A stretch of 64,000 nt of DNA from Bacillota bacterium (GTDB taxonomy: Bacteria; Bacillota; Clostridia; Acetivibrionales; DSM-1351). Each line of letters opens with the position of its first letter. The stretch's first letter is position 1. This document shows, piece by piece, positions 49,756 through 58,672 of the stretch. The notes under the pieces are model-generated. The model was given only the letters and a program-made list of their open reading frames with translations, made no database searches and was not told where the DNA came from. The stretch is from assembly GCA_023443515.1 (NCBI GenBank), contig JAEZUC010000029.1, positions 68,745-132,744 of the forward strand. Direction: 5' to 3'. The position numbers and the translations under genes were made by a program.

Positions 49756-51336
49756 TTGAAAAACAATTTAAGAAAATTGGGTGCGTTAATGATTTCTGGA
49801 GTTATGTTAACAACTTCACTATTTAGCACAAGTACGTCATTTGCTGCGGGAACATACGATTATTCAACTGCATTAAAGGATTCAATAATTTTTTATGATG
49901 CAAATAAATGTGGTCCTCAAGCAGGAGAAAATAATGTATTTGATTGGAGAGGTGCCTGTCATACTACTGACGGAAGTGATGTGGGGATTGATTTAACAGG
50001 TGGCTATCATGATGCTGGAGATCATGTGAAGTTTGGTTTACCTCAAGGCTATTCAGCAGCAGTTTTAGGTTGGTCGTTGTATGAATTCAAAGATTCCTTT
50101 GATGCAACCGGAAATACCACAAAAATGTTGCAACAGCTGAAATATTTTACAGACTATTTCCTTAAGTCACATCCCAATTCCACTACTTTCTACTATCAGG
50201 TAGGAGAGGGAAATGCTGACCACACTTATTGGGGAGCACCTGAGGAGCAACCTGGTGAAAGACCTTCTTTATACAAGGCAGATCCAAGTAGTCCCGCTTC
50301 TGACGTTTTGGGTGAGACATCCGCTGCTCTTGCTTTGATGTATCTCAATTACAAGAATATTGATTCCACATATGCAGCAAAGTGCCTCACTGCAGCAAAG
50401 GAACTGTATGCAATGGGTAAGGCAAATCAAGGAGTTGGTAACGGTCAGTCTTTTTATCAGGCTACCAGCTTTGGTGATGATTTAGCTTGGGCAGCTACAT
50501 GGTTATTTACTGCAACCAATGATAGTGCTTACATAACCGATGCTGAACAGTTTATTACTTTGGGTAATACAATGAATGAAAATAAATTGCAGGATAAATG
50601 GACCATGTGCTGGGACGACATGTATGTTCCTGCGGCTTTGAGATTGGCTCAGATTACTGGAAAGCAGATATACAAGGATGCCGTACAGTTCAATTTCAAC
50701 TACTGGAAAACTCAGGTAACAACTACTCCGGGAGGACTAAAATGGCTTTCAAACTGGGGTGTACTCAGGTATGCTGCAGCAGAATGTATGGTAATGCTTG
50801 TTCACTGCAAGCAGAATCCTGATCAATCACTTTTGGATTTAGCTAAAAAACAAGTAGACTATATTCTTGGTGATAATCCTGCCAATATGTCTTATATAAT
50901 TGGTTACGGAAGCAATTGGTGTATTCATCCTCATCACAGGGCGGCAAACGGTTACACCTATGCAAACGGAGACAATGCAAAGCCGGCTAAGCATTTATTG
51001 ACAGGTGCATTGGTGGGTGGACCTGATCAGAATGACAGATTTCTTGACGATGCAAATCAGTACCAGTATACAGAGGTAGCCCTTGACTATAATGCAGGTC
51101 TTGTTGGTGTACTTGCAGGGGCTGTTAAGTTCTTCGGGGGTACGATTATTAACCCGCCTGCTAAAAAAGGGGATCTGAATAATGATACATTTGTAGATGC
51201 TATAGACCTTGCACTCTGCAAAGCCTATATTCTTACTCAGAACGGAAATATAAATAAAAATAATGCAGATATGAATGATGACGGTTCTATTGATGCTATT
51301 GACTTCTCACTGTTAAAGAAGGCAATATTGGGTTAA
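49756..51336 (+). CDS. cel9M: Endoglucanase Cel9M (GH9, no CBM) with dockerin
   Basis: This 526-residue secreted GH9 enzyme lacks a carbohydrate-binding module. It has a signal peptide (1-31), catalytic domain (about 34-458) with DLTGGYHDAGDHVKFG, HPHHR and catalytic Glu in YTEVALDYNAGL, then a short linker and a dockerin (about 465-526, DLNNDTFVDAID, DMNDDGSIDAID). The TTG start follows GGAGGG. The compact form matches R. cellulolyticum Cel9M. It is followed by cel5N after only 34 bases; the rgl11Y gene expected at this place from R. cellulolyticum is missing. Confidence 0.95.
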   Translation: MKNNLRKLGALMISGVMLTTSLFSTSTSFAAGTYDYSTALKDSIIFYDANKCGPQAGENNVFDWRGACHTTDGSDVGIDLTGGYHDAGDHVKFGLPQGYSAAVLGWSLYEFKDSFDATGNTTKMLQQLKYFTDYFLKSHPNSTTFYYQVGEGNADHTYWGAPEEQPGERPSLYKADPSSPASDVLGETSAALALMYLNYKNIDSTYAAKCLTAAKELYAMGKANQGVGNGQSFYQATSFGDDLAWAATWLFTATNDSAYITDAEQFITLGNTMNENKLQDKWTMCWDDMYVPAALRLAQITGKQIYKDAVQFNFNYWKTQVTTTPGGLKWLSNWGVLRYAAAECMVMLVHCKQNPDQSLLDLAKKQVDYILGDNPANMSYIIGYGSNWCIHPHHRAANGYTYANGDNAKPAKHLLTGALVGGPDQNDRFLDDANQYQYTEVALDYNAGLVGVLAGAVKFFGGTIINPPAKKGDLNNDTFVDAIDLALCKAYILTQNGNINKNNADMNDDGSIDAIDFSLLKKAILG

Positions 51337-51370
51337 TCTTTTGTAAAAATAATTAAAAGGAGAAAAAACT

Positions 51371-52978
51371 ATGAAAAAAAGAATAGTTTCAATGCTGATG
51401 GCATTAGCATTGGTTTCTACTATGATGTTGTCAAATTATGGACTTACTGCATCAGCTGCAGTAGATACAAATAATGATGACTGGCTTCATTGTGTTGGAG
51501 ACAAGATATATGATAAGAATGGACGTGAAGTTTGGCTCACCGGTGCAAACTGGTTTGGTTTTAACTGCAGTGAAAATGTGTTCCACGGTGCATGGTATGA
51601 TGTTAAGAATATATTGACCAGTGTGGCAGACAGAGGTATAGGATTACTGAGAGTACCAATTTCAACTGAACTTTTATACAGTTGGATGATTGGTAAACCA
51701 AACAAGGTTTCCAGTGTTACCGCCAGCAACAATCCACCATATGCGGTTACTAATCCGGATTTTTATGATCCTGCAATTGACGGAACTAAAAACAGTATGG
51801 AAATATTCGATATAATAATGAAATACTGCAAAGAGTTGGGAATCAAGGTAATGATAGATGTACACAGCCCTGACGCCAACAATTCCGGTCACATGTATCC
51901 GTTGTGGTATGGTCTTGAAACGACAACAGCAGGCATGGTTACTACTGATATGTGGATTGATACTTTAGCTTGGCTTGCGGATAAGTATAAGAACGATGAT
52001 ACAATACTTGCCATAGACCTTAAAAATGAACCCCATGGAAAAAGAGGATATACTGGTACATCAGCACCAACTGATATGGCAAAATGGGATAACACTACGG
52101 ATGAAAACAACTGGAAATATGCGGCTGAAAGGTGTTCAAGAGAAATATTAGCTGTAAATCCAAAGTTGTTAATTATGATTGAAGGTATTGAGCAATACCC
52201 AAAAACAGAAAAGGGCTATACCTTTGATACTCCGGATGTCTGGGGTGCTACCGGTGATGCGGCTCCATGGCACGGCGGTTGGTGGGGCGGAAACTTGAGA
52301 GGCGTTAAGGACTATCCTATTGATCTTGGTTCCTTAAACAGTCAGATAGTTTATTCACCTCATGATTACGGTCCTTCTGTATATAATCAATCATGGTTTG
52401 ATAAGGATTTTACAACCCAAACCCTGCTTGATGATTACTGGTATGATACGTGGGCATACATAGACGATCAAAAAATTGCTCCTCTTCTTATTGGTGAATG
52501 GGGAGGATTCATGGATGGCGCAAAGAACCAGAAGTGGATGACTTTATTAAGAGATTACATGATTAAGAACCGTATCAACCACACATTCTGGTGCTTGAAT
52601 CCCAACTCAGGTGACACAGGAGGATTGATAGGAAACGACTGGTCTACATGGGACGAAGAAAAGTATGGATTGCTGAAGCCTGCATTGTGGCAGTCAAACG
52701 GCAAGTTTATTGGTCTTGACCATCAGATACCTCTAGGTAAAAACGGAATTTCTCTGGGTGAGTACTACGGAGATGGACCAATTATAGTAGACCCTGAGCC
52801 GATTCTAGGAGATGTAAACGACGATGGAAATGTTGATGCATTGGATTTAGCTGTAATGAAGCAGTATATCCTTGGTTCAAACCCAAAAATAAGCTTAACC
52901 AATTCAGATATGAATTCGGATGGAGATATAAATGCCCTTGACTTTGCAATGCTAAAGGCAAAGGTTCTTGGTAAGTAA
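51371..52978 (+). CDS. cel5N: Endoglucanase Cel5N (GH5) with dockerin
   Basis: This 535-residue secreted GH5 endoglucanase has a signal peptide (1-30, ending ASAA). The catalytic domain (about 34-450) has the acid/base Glu in DLKNEPHG and the nucleophile in LLIGEWGG, with an insertion rich in Trp/Gly (WHGGWWGGN). A C-terminal dockerin (about 475-534, DVNDDGNVDALD, DMNSDGDINALD) follows. It is the last gene of the cip-cel operon, closed by an 18-bp terminator hairpin. RBS AAGGAG precedes ATG. Confidence 0.93.
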   Translation: MKKRIVSMLMALALVSTMMLSNYGLTASAAVDTNNDDWLHCVGDKIYDKNGREVWLTGANWFGFNCSENVFHGAWYDVKNILTSVADRGIGLLRVPISTELLYSWMIGKPNKVSSVTASNNPPYAVTNPDFYDPAIDGTKNSMEIFDIIMKYCKELGIKVMIDVHSPDANNSGHMYPLWYGLETTTAGMVTTDMWIDTLAWLADKYKNDDTILAIDLKNEPHGKRGYTGTSAPTDMAKWDNTTDENNWKYAAERCSREILAVNPKLLIMIEGIEQYPKTEKGYTFDTPDVWGATGDAAPWHGGWWGGNLRGVKDYPIDLGSLNSQIVYSPHDYGPSVYNQSWFDKDFTTQTLLDDYWYDTWAYIDDQKIAPLLIGEWGGFMDGAKNQKWMTLLRDYMIKNRINHTFWCLNPNSGDTGGLIGNDWSTWDEEKYGLLKPALWQSNGKFIGLDHQIPLGKNGISLGEYYGDGPIIVDPEPILGDVNDDGNVDALDLAVMKQYILGSNPKISLTNSDMNSDGDINALDFAMLKAKVLGK

Positions 52979-52996
52979 TCAATTAAAATAACTGAT

Positions 52997-53040
52997 TTCT
53001 AAAAGAGGTCTGCCGGATGTTACGGCAGCCTCTTTTAGAA
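52997..53040 (+). terminator. Terminator of the cip-cel operon
   Basis: TTCTAAAAGAGG plus CTGCCG (52997-53015, one bulged T) pairs with CGGCAG plus CCTCTTTTAGAA (53023-53040). An 18-bp stem serving both the operon and the convergent LysR gene. Confidence 0.92.
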
Positions 53041-53074
53041 TAAAAAAATATATTTACATAAAAACATACCGAGA

Positions 53075-54040
53075 TTATTCAGTTGGAGAAAGCCATGTCC
53101 CGCAGCCAATTAATTGCTTCAGAAGAAGGATATATTCAGATGCAGCTTTGGACAAATATCTGTTTTGCTTATACGCAACCAAGATATCACGTTTAGCAAA
53201 GGATGTGTTCAATTTGTAGTATACGGGATGTTTCTGATAGTTTCCAAACCTTATTAGGGTATCAGGAATAAAAGAACAAGCAATACCTGCCAGTGTCCAT
53301 GAAAAAGCTGTTTCAATACGATCTGTATAGATTGTATTTTGTTTATTGAATTCAGGAAATTGGCAAAGCTGACTAGAGATAGTTTCATCGCCCTGTAAGA
53401 GAACAAAGTGTTCTTTTGCACAAACAGACAAGTCCAGAGATTTTGACAGGAATAAAGAAGCGCTATCATAAATTATATCCTTGGGACTTAGCTGAAAAGC
53501 TTCCTTTCCATAATTAAAAGGATTATCAATGGGAACTGCAAGGTACATCTGTTCCTGAGCCAGAACTTCAGTTTGAACCAACCTATTATGAAGAGACCCT
53601 GATAAAATGCATAAATCCAGACGGCTTTCAGTAAGCAATGCTTCCAGATTTGCTTCTTCATTTTCAAAAATATGTATATCAACACCGGGGTACTTTTTTC
53701 TGAAAGCTACGATACTCTTTGGTAGCATACAAGAGGCTCTGAAAGGAATAGTGCCAATTGTAAGTTTACCCTTATTCAGCAATGTCAGGTCTGTAAGCTC
53801 ATTATCCAGTTCAGTCAGGATATTTTGTATCTTACGAGCGGCGTTTACGTAAAGTTCTCCTGCATAAGTCAGTTTTATAGGTGTTGTACTTCTATCAAAC
53901 AATTGTATTTTAAGTTCGGTTTCAAGGTTTTTTACAAATTGACTTAATGCCGGCTGAGAAATTAGAAGTTTCTGTGAAGCCTTTGAAAAGCTTCTATCGT
54001 CAGCAAGTGCAATTATATATTCCAACTGTTGAGATGTCAT
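53075..54040 (-). CDS. LysR-family transcriptional regulator
   Basis: This 321-residue regulator has the N-terminal LysR winged helix (residues 1-60: MTSQQLEYIIALADDRSFS, KASQKLLISQPALSQFVKNLE) and a periplasmic-binding-type effector domain (about 90-300). It is divergent from the SGNH-esterase gene, the usual arrangement for a LysR protein controlling its neighbour, and convergent to the cellulosome operon. The inducer is unknown. The CYSL/CbbR-like type cannot be assigned by eye. Confidence 0.93.
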   Translation of the reverse strand: MTSQQLEYIIALADDRSFSKASQKLLISQPALSQFVKNLETELKIQLFDRSTTPIKLTYAGELYVNAARKIQNILTELDNELTDLTLLNKGKLTIGTIPFRASCMLPKSIVAFRKKYPGVDIHIFENEEANLEALLTESRLDLCILSGSLHNRLVQTEVLAQEQMYLAVPIDNPFNYGKEAFQLSPKDIIYDSASLFLSKSLDLSVCAKEHFVLLQGDETISSQLCQFPEFNKQNTIYTDRIETAFSWTLAGIACSFIPDTLIRFGNYQKHPVYYKLNTSFAKRDILVAYKQNRYLSKAASEYILLLKQLIGCGTWLSPTE

Positions 54041-54202
54041 ATAAAAAATTCTCCAAAATTCTACATAGATAAATTATATAAGCTTTTACTTATATAATTC
54101 ATACTACTATAACTATTGTATTATTTCAACATTTTCAAAAATCAGGTATCTTGCGTAACGTTGTTATAGAATTTTATTCAAAAAATCGGAGTGAGTAAGT
54201 AT

Positions 54203-55300
54203 ATGAAACTTTCTCAGGGAAGTCATTCCAGCATGGTAGAACGTTCATTAATAAGTACAGGAAATAATTACAGAATGAAAAAGGCAATAGAAAAGGCAAG
54301 GAGGGGCGAAAAGACAACTATTTCCTTTATTGGAGGGTCAATAACCGAGGGATACACCAGTAGCCAGGATAAATGCTTTTCAAAGTTAACCAGCGATCAT
54401 TTTGCAATAGCTTTTGGTAAAGGTAATAATGTAAATTATGTAAATGCAGGTATGGCAGGAACATCTTCTACAATGGGACTGATACGGATTGAGAGGGATT
54501 TACTAATACACAAACCTGACATTGTTTTTGTAGAATTTGCCGTTAACGATTCAAAGGACAGAACAAATATGGCAGTGTTTGAAAGCTTTTTACTAAGACT
54601 GTTGAATTCAATTTCACAACCTGCGATAGTCTTAATTTTTACAGTATCGGAGGCAGGCTTTTCCTGTCAGAATGAAATGGCTCAAATCGGAAGCCATTAC
54701 CAACTGCCTATGATTAGTGTAAAGGATGCAATAGTTCCTGAGTTTTTTGAAGGTACAATGAAATGGCAGGATTATTCAAGTGACTATATTCATCCTCATG
54801 AAAATGGGCATGAATTTATTACGGAGCTTATAATATATTATCTGAATAAAGTCAGTAATGAGGTTAAGGATGGGATTTATAGAATTGTAGAAACCCCTGT
54901 AGTCGGTAATGAGTTTGTAAACCTAAAAATGCTGGACAATACTAATACAGATGTAAAGACTTTTGGCGGGTTTTTGCCGGATAAAACCATCAATCAGTTT
55001 CCTAATGGATGGACACATAAAGCAGGAGCTAAGACTGAAAAGTTCTCTTTTAATTCATATTGCAAGAATCTGTTTATTGTGTACAAGGAGTCAAAAAACA
55101 CAACTGCAGGTTCAGCCGATATATATATTAACGATATATTTGTACTTACTGTAAATGGGTTTAACAGCTCTGGATGGAATAATCCGGTAGCTAAATTATT
55201 ACTAAACCGTGAAAATCCTGAAATTCATAAAATAGAAATCAAAATGTCAAAGGGTGCCAATGACAAAGAATTAAGTATTCTGGCGTTTGGGTACAGCTAA
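54203..55300 (+). CDS. SGNH/GDSL-family hydrolase (esterase-like)
   Basis: This 365-residue protein has the SGNH catalytic blocks: FIGGSITEGYTSS (Ser nucleophile, about 43-55), NAGMAGTSS (Gly/oxyanion, about 88), VEFAVNDS (Asn, about 111-118) and DYIHPHENGHEF (Asp-His, about 193-204). A C-terminal beta-rich domain (about 225-365) follows. No signal peptide or dockerin is seen, so it is probably intracellular and not cellulosomal. It may deacylate sugar esters. The ATG at 54203 follows GGAGTG by 8 bases; the GTG at 54191 overlaps that site. It is divergent from a LysR gene. Confidence 0.85.
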   Translation: MKLSQGSHSSMVERSLISTGNNYRMKKAIEKARRGEKTTISFIGGSITEGYTSSQDKCFSKLTSDHFAIAFGKGNNVNYVNAGMAGTSSTMGLIRIERDLLIHKPDIVFVEFAVNDSKDRTNMAVFESFLLRLLNSISQPAIVLIFTVSEAGFSCQNEMAQIGSHYQLPMISVKDAIVPEFFEGTMKWQDYSSDYIHPHENGHEFITELIIYYLNKVSNEVKDGIYRIVETPVVGNEFVNLKMLDNTNTDVKTFGGFLPDKTINQFPNGWTHKAGAKTEKFSFNSYCKNLFIVYKESKNTTAGSADIYINDIFVLTVNGFNSSGWNNPVAKLLLNRENPEIHKIEIKMSKGANDKELSILAFGYS

Positions 55301-55369
55301 AACTTTTAAACATATATTTATCTCCAATATAGTATATTGAAGGAGAGAATAAATAAAAGAAGTAACTCA

Positions 55370-56119
55370 ATGAAAAAAATTAATGTTATTTTTATAAAAA
55401 GAAAGTTTCTATTATTTGCAACAATTTTAATAATTGCTATATTAACGATACCATTTATTTTGTTTATAGAAATGTCTAGCTCAGATACATTTACAGATCC
55501 CAAAAGCGGCGTAATTGTAATTGATCCGGGACATGGAGGAATCGACGGGGGAACAAGCAGAGACGGAGTATTGGAAAAAGAAATAAATCTTGATATAGCT
55601 CAAAAGCTAAAGTCTATTCTTGTTAAGCAAGGATATAAGATAATTATGACAAGGGAAGAGGATATTTCTCTTGAAAGTTTGGATAATAGCCGTAAATCAA
55701 GGCACATGAGGGATTTGGCTGCCAGGTCCGATATAATTAATAGCAGCAATGCACAACTCTTTCTCAGCATCCACGTGAACAGCAATTTTAAAAAGCCAAC
55801 CACTAGCGGTGCAATAGTATTTTTCAACAAAAAGTATGAACAAAATAAAACTTTGGCATTATGCATTCAGAATCAATTGAACAATATGGTTGTAGACGGA
55901 AAAAAAAGGAGCACACATAGCCCGGTACAGGCAAAATACTATGTTCTTGACTATACTGATGTACCCGGAGTTATAGTTGAAACCGGTTTTATTTCAAACG
56001 AGGAAGAAAGGCAGGAATTAGTAAAGGATACCTTTCGTCTGGAACTCGCAAAATCAATATCAAAGGGAGTAGAACAATATTTAAATGAATCAAGTAAGGT
56101 ATCCACACCTGCCTCGTAG
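55370..56119 (+). CDS. cwlD: N-acetylmuramoyl-L-alanine amidase CwlD (Amidase_3)
   Basis: This 249-residue membrane-anchored zinc amidase, in sporulating Firmicutes, works in making muramic-delta-lactam of the spore cortex. An N-terminal hydrophobic segment (about 8-35) is followed by the Amidase_3 domain with zinc ligands in DPGHGG, Glu in EKEINLD and His in LSIHVNS, and catalytic Glu in VIVETGFISN. The start is uncertain: ATG 55370 has a weak ribosome-binding site, while TTG 55337 lies before the AAGGAG at 55340. Family assignment is firm; the CwlD subtype is inferred from size and anchor. Confidence 0.85.
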   Translation: MKKINVIFIKRKFLLFATILIIAILTIPFILFIEMSSSDTFTDPKSGVIVIDPGHGGIDGGTSRDGVLEKEINLDIAQKLKSILVKQGYKIIMTREEDISLESLDNSRKSRHMRDLAARSDIINSSNAQLFLSIHVNSNFKKPTTSGAIVFFNKKYEQNKTLALCIQNQLNNMVVDGKKRSTHSPVQAKYYVLDYTDVPGVIVETGFISNEEERQELVKDTFRLELAKSISKGVEQYLNESSKVSTPAS

Positions 56120-56131
56120 AGTTTAGAAATA

Positions 56132-57061
56132 TTAATCTATCAAATCAATTGTCTCAGTAAAATTATCAATACCTTCTCCAAAATAACTGTCCTTTTTGGT
56201 ATAAGGAGAATACAAAGAAATTTTAAGGGTACCTAAGCGGGGACAGAATTTCAGAAATCTTATAAACCCGTTTCCTCCGTTTGGGGCCTTCTGATAATCG
56301 GATAGAATCTCCAGAACCTTTCTTGTAGTCCCATCAGAATTGCAAACCATCTTAACCTTTTTTTGTGCACCATGATAATGTCCGCACAAGACCATGAAGA
56401 CATTGTCACTTTTAAGGACAATACTGTCAGAAACTATCCGGGCCTTTTCTGTCATCTCTCCATCTTCATTAAGATATTCATGTAAAACCAGAATAGCATT
56501 TCTTTTTGGGTACTCTGCAAGAACGCTATTTGCCCAAGATGTTGTTTCAAGAGAAGTTTCACTGCCAAAACCCAGATAGAGTACAATAAAGTTGTGAGAG
56601 CTAAAAGATATCAGGTCGTAATGGTTGCGGTTATCATCCATACCGCCTCCATACCAAGGCTTATCTGCATATCTGGATGCACCAAAATAGCTTTTAAATA
56701 TACTATAATTAAGTCTGTTCGTTATGACGTCATGATTACCTGCAAGAATACCATACGGAACATCAGCAGCATCGAGTTTTTTAAAGTTTCGGTTTGCAAC
56801 TTCCCACTGGTTTACGCAGCTTGCATTGTTTACAATATCTCCTGATACAATCAAATATCCAAAAGAGTTGTGCCTGTACTTTTTGACAAACCAATCACCA
56901 AGACAATCATAAATTTGAGGATAGTTTTCGGCATAGTACTGTGGGTCGGAGAGCCATACCATAGTAAAAGGTTTTTCTGAGGCATCAACCCGGAACCAGG
57001 CAAAGGACATTGAAAACAGAAAAATTATAGTGAATAAACTTGTTATTATTCTTTTTTTCAT
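56132..57061 (-). CDS. Secreted calcineurin-like metallophosphoesterase
   Basis: This 309-residue protein has a signal peptide (1-27) and metallophosphoesterase motifs: WLSDPQYY (Asp-x-Gln variant of the usual Asp-x-His, about 36), SGDIVNN (about 73), AGNHD (about 107), VLHEYL (about 196) and CGHYHG (about 228). The Gln at the first metal-site motif is shared by the SDTQ-type subfamily. Substrate unknown. The gene is convergent with cwlD and divergent from the copper genes. Confidence 0.88.
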   Translation of the reverse strand: MKKRIITSLFTIIFLFSMSFAWFRVDASEKPFTMVWLSDPQYYAENYPQIYDCLGDWFVKKYRHNSFGYLIVSGDIVNNASCVNQWEVANRNFKKLDAADVPYGILAGNHDVITNRLNYSIFKSYFGASRYADKPWYGGGMDDNRNHYDLISFSSHNFIVLYLGFGSETSLETTSWANSVLAEYPKRNAILVLHEYLNEDGEMTEKARIVSDSIVLKSDNVFMVLCGHYHGAQKKVKMVCNSDGTTRKVLEILSDYQKAPNGGNGFIRFLKFCPRLGTLKISLYSPYTKKDSYFGEGIDNFTETIDLID

Positions 57062-57161
57062 AAATTGACCTCTTTATCTTAAAAATTTTATTCTAAATAT
57101 ATGTTTTGTAAGTCTGTTTAAAATTATTATAAAAAACTATTGTATTACCTCCATAAAATCT

Positions 57162-57186
57162 TCACAAAGAGATGATAAAATTGTGA
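57162..57186. promoter_or_regulatory. Possible operator upstream of the copper module
   Basis: TCACAA (57162-57167) and TTGTGA (57181-57186) form an inverted repeat with a 13-base spacer, about 40 bases before the first copper-module gene. The regulator is unknown and the site is speculative. Confidence 0.3.
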
Positions 57187-57226
57187 CAGCTGAAATAAAG
57201 CAAGTTTTGAAATGGAGGTAAATCTG

Positions 57227-58639
57227 ATGCATAAAATTCTTCAAGTAGAGGGCATGACTTGTACGGGGTGTGAAACAAGAATAGAAAATGCAGTAAAAAA
57301 GCTGAACGGCATTATGAATGTTAAAGCTATTTACAGCAGTTCCAATGTTTACGTAACCTACGATGAGAATGCTGTTAAACTGAATACAATAATTGAAACA
57401 GTAGAAAAACTTGATTATAAAGTAAAGAACAGGCCGATTTCAAATACCCCCGTTAAAAAATCCGAATGGCCGGGGGCAGGGCAAATTGCGGGAATAGCTG
57501 TAATTATACTCGCCCTCTATATAATCATAAAAAATACGGTTGGATTTAATTTTGTACCTGAAGTAAATCGGTCAATGGGGTACGGAGTTTTATTTATTAT
57601 AGGAGTGCTGACATCGCTCCATTGTGTAGCCATGTGCGGGGGAATAAACCTGACAGTATGTGTGCGATACAAAACTGTAACGGAAGATTCAAAGTTCAGT
57701 AAACTAAAACCAAGCGTGTTATATAATATAGGACGTGTAATTTCCTATACAATTGTTGGTGGGATTGTTGGCGGAATAGGTTCTGTGGTGAGCTTTTCGG
57801 GTACAGCCAAAGGAATAGTTGCTATTCTTTCTGGTATTTTTATGGTTATAATGGGTATAAATATGTTAAATATTTTCCCTGCCCTTAGAAAACTAAATCC
57901 ACGAATGCCAAAGATTTTTACAAGAAAAGTTCACGAAAACAGCGGAAGCCGGGGGCCTTTAATGGTTGGGCTGCTAAATGGACTTATGCCCTGCGGACCT
58001 TTGCAGGCAATGCAGTTATATGCATTAGGTACGGGAAGTGCCTTGTCAGGAGCTTTATCAATGTTTCTTTTCAGCCTTGGTACAGTTCCCCTGATGTTTG
58101 GATTTGGCGCTGTGAGTTCATTCCTTAGTAGTAAATTCACACACAAAATGTTGAAGATCAGTGCTGTATTGGTGTTGATACTTGGTATTATAATGTTAAA
58201 CAGGGGTATTGCACTTTCAGGCTTCAATCCAAGTGCAGTTCTTGGGACAGCAACTTCAGGCGGAGGAGTTGCAAGAATAGAGGGAAATGTTCAGGTAGTA
58301 AACACAAAGCTTGACTCCGGAAGGTACAGTCCTATAACAGTTCAAAAAGGTATCCCGGTAAAATGGACTATTACTGCGGATTCCAGCGATATAAACGGTT
58401 GTAACAACAGATTAAACATCCCTGAATATAACATTGCAAATATACAATTGCAGGCTGGAGAAAACATTATTGAATTTACGCCTAACGGAGAAGGAAATTT
58501 TGTATATAGTTGTTGGATGGGAATGATACGCAGTAATATAAAGGTTGTCAATGATTTGTCATCCCTCACCAATGAAGATTTAACTGACGATACCGATCCT
58601 CAGGGTGCTGTTTCGGGTGCTGGAGGGTGCTGTGGTTAG
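57227..58639 (+). CDS. HMA-SafE-cupredoxin fusion protein for copper handling
   Basis: This 470-residue membrane protein joins three parts. The N-terminal heavy-metal-associated domain has MTCTGC (about 9-14). A SafE/TauE-like (DsbD-related) membrane core of about six segments (about 90-335) has HCVAMCGG and LMPCGPLQ, the cysteine pairs typical of copper/thiol-relay proteins. A C-terminal cupredoxin-like domain follows (about 350-450, ending YSCWMGM, with a Cys-x-x-Met ligand pattern). The ATG at 57227 follows GGAGG (57214-57218) by 8 bases. It is directly followed by copA, so a copper transfer or export role is strongly suggested. Confidence 0.85.
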   Translation: MHKILQVEGMTCTGCETRIENAVKKLNGIMNVKAIYSSSNVYVTYDENAVKLNTIIETVEKLDYKVKNRPISNTPVKKSEWPGAGQIAGIAVIILALYIIIKNTVGFNFVPEVNRSMGYGVLFIIGVLTSLHCVAMCGGINLTVCVRYKTVTEDSKFSKLKPSVLYNIGRVISYTIVGGIVGGIGSVVSFSGTAKGIVAILSGIFMVIMGINMLNIFPALRKLNPRMPKIFTRKVHENSGSRGPLMVGLLNGLMPCGPLQAMQLYALGTGSALSGALSMFLFSLGTVPLMFGFGAVSSFLSSKFTHKMLKISAVLVLILGIIMLNRGIALSGFNPSAVLGTATSGGGVARIEGNVQVVNTKLDSGRYSPITVQKGIPVKWTITADSSDINGCNNRLNIPEYNIANIQLQAGENIIEFTPNGEGNFVYSCWMGMIRSNIKVVNDLSSLTNEDLTDDTDPQGAVSGAGGCCG

Positions 58640-58672
58640 TATATTAATTAAAATCATAAAGGAGCAGATAAA

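Noticed and set aside
55349..55351. ATA as a start for cwlD, parallel to the NifB-like case
   Set aside because: It is in frame but only 3 bases after AGGAG, too close, and the family alignment does not require it; ATG 55370 is kept with low certainty.
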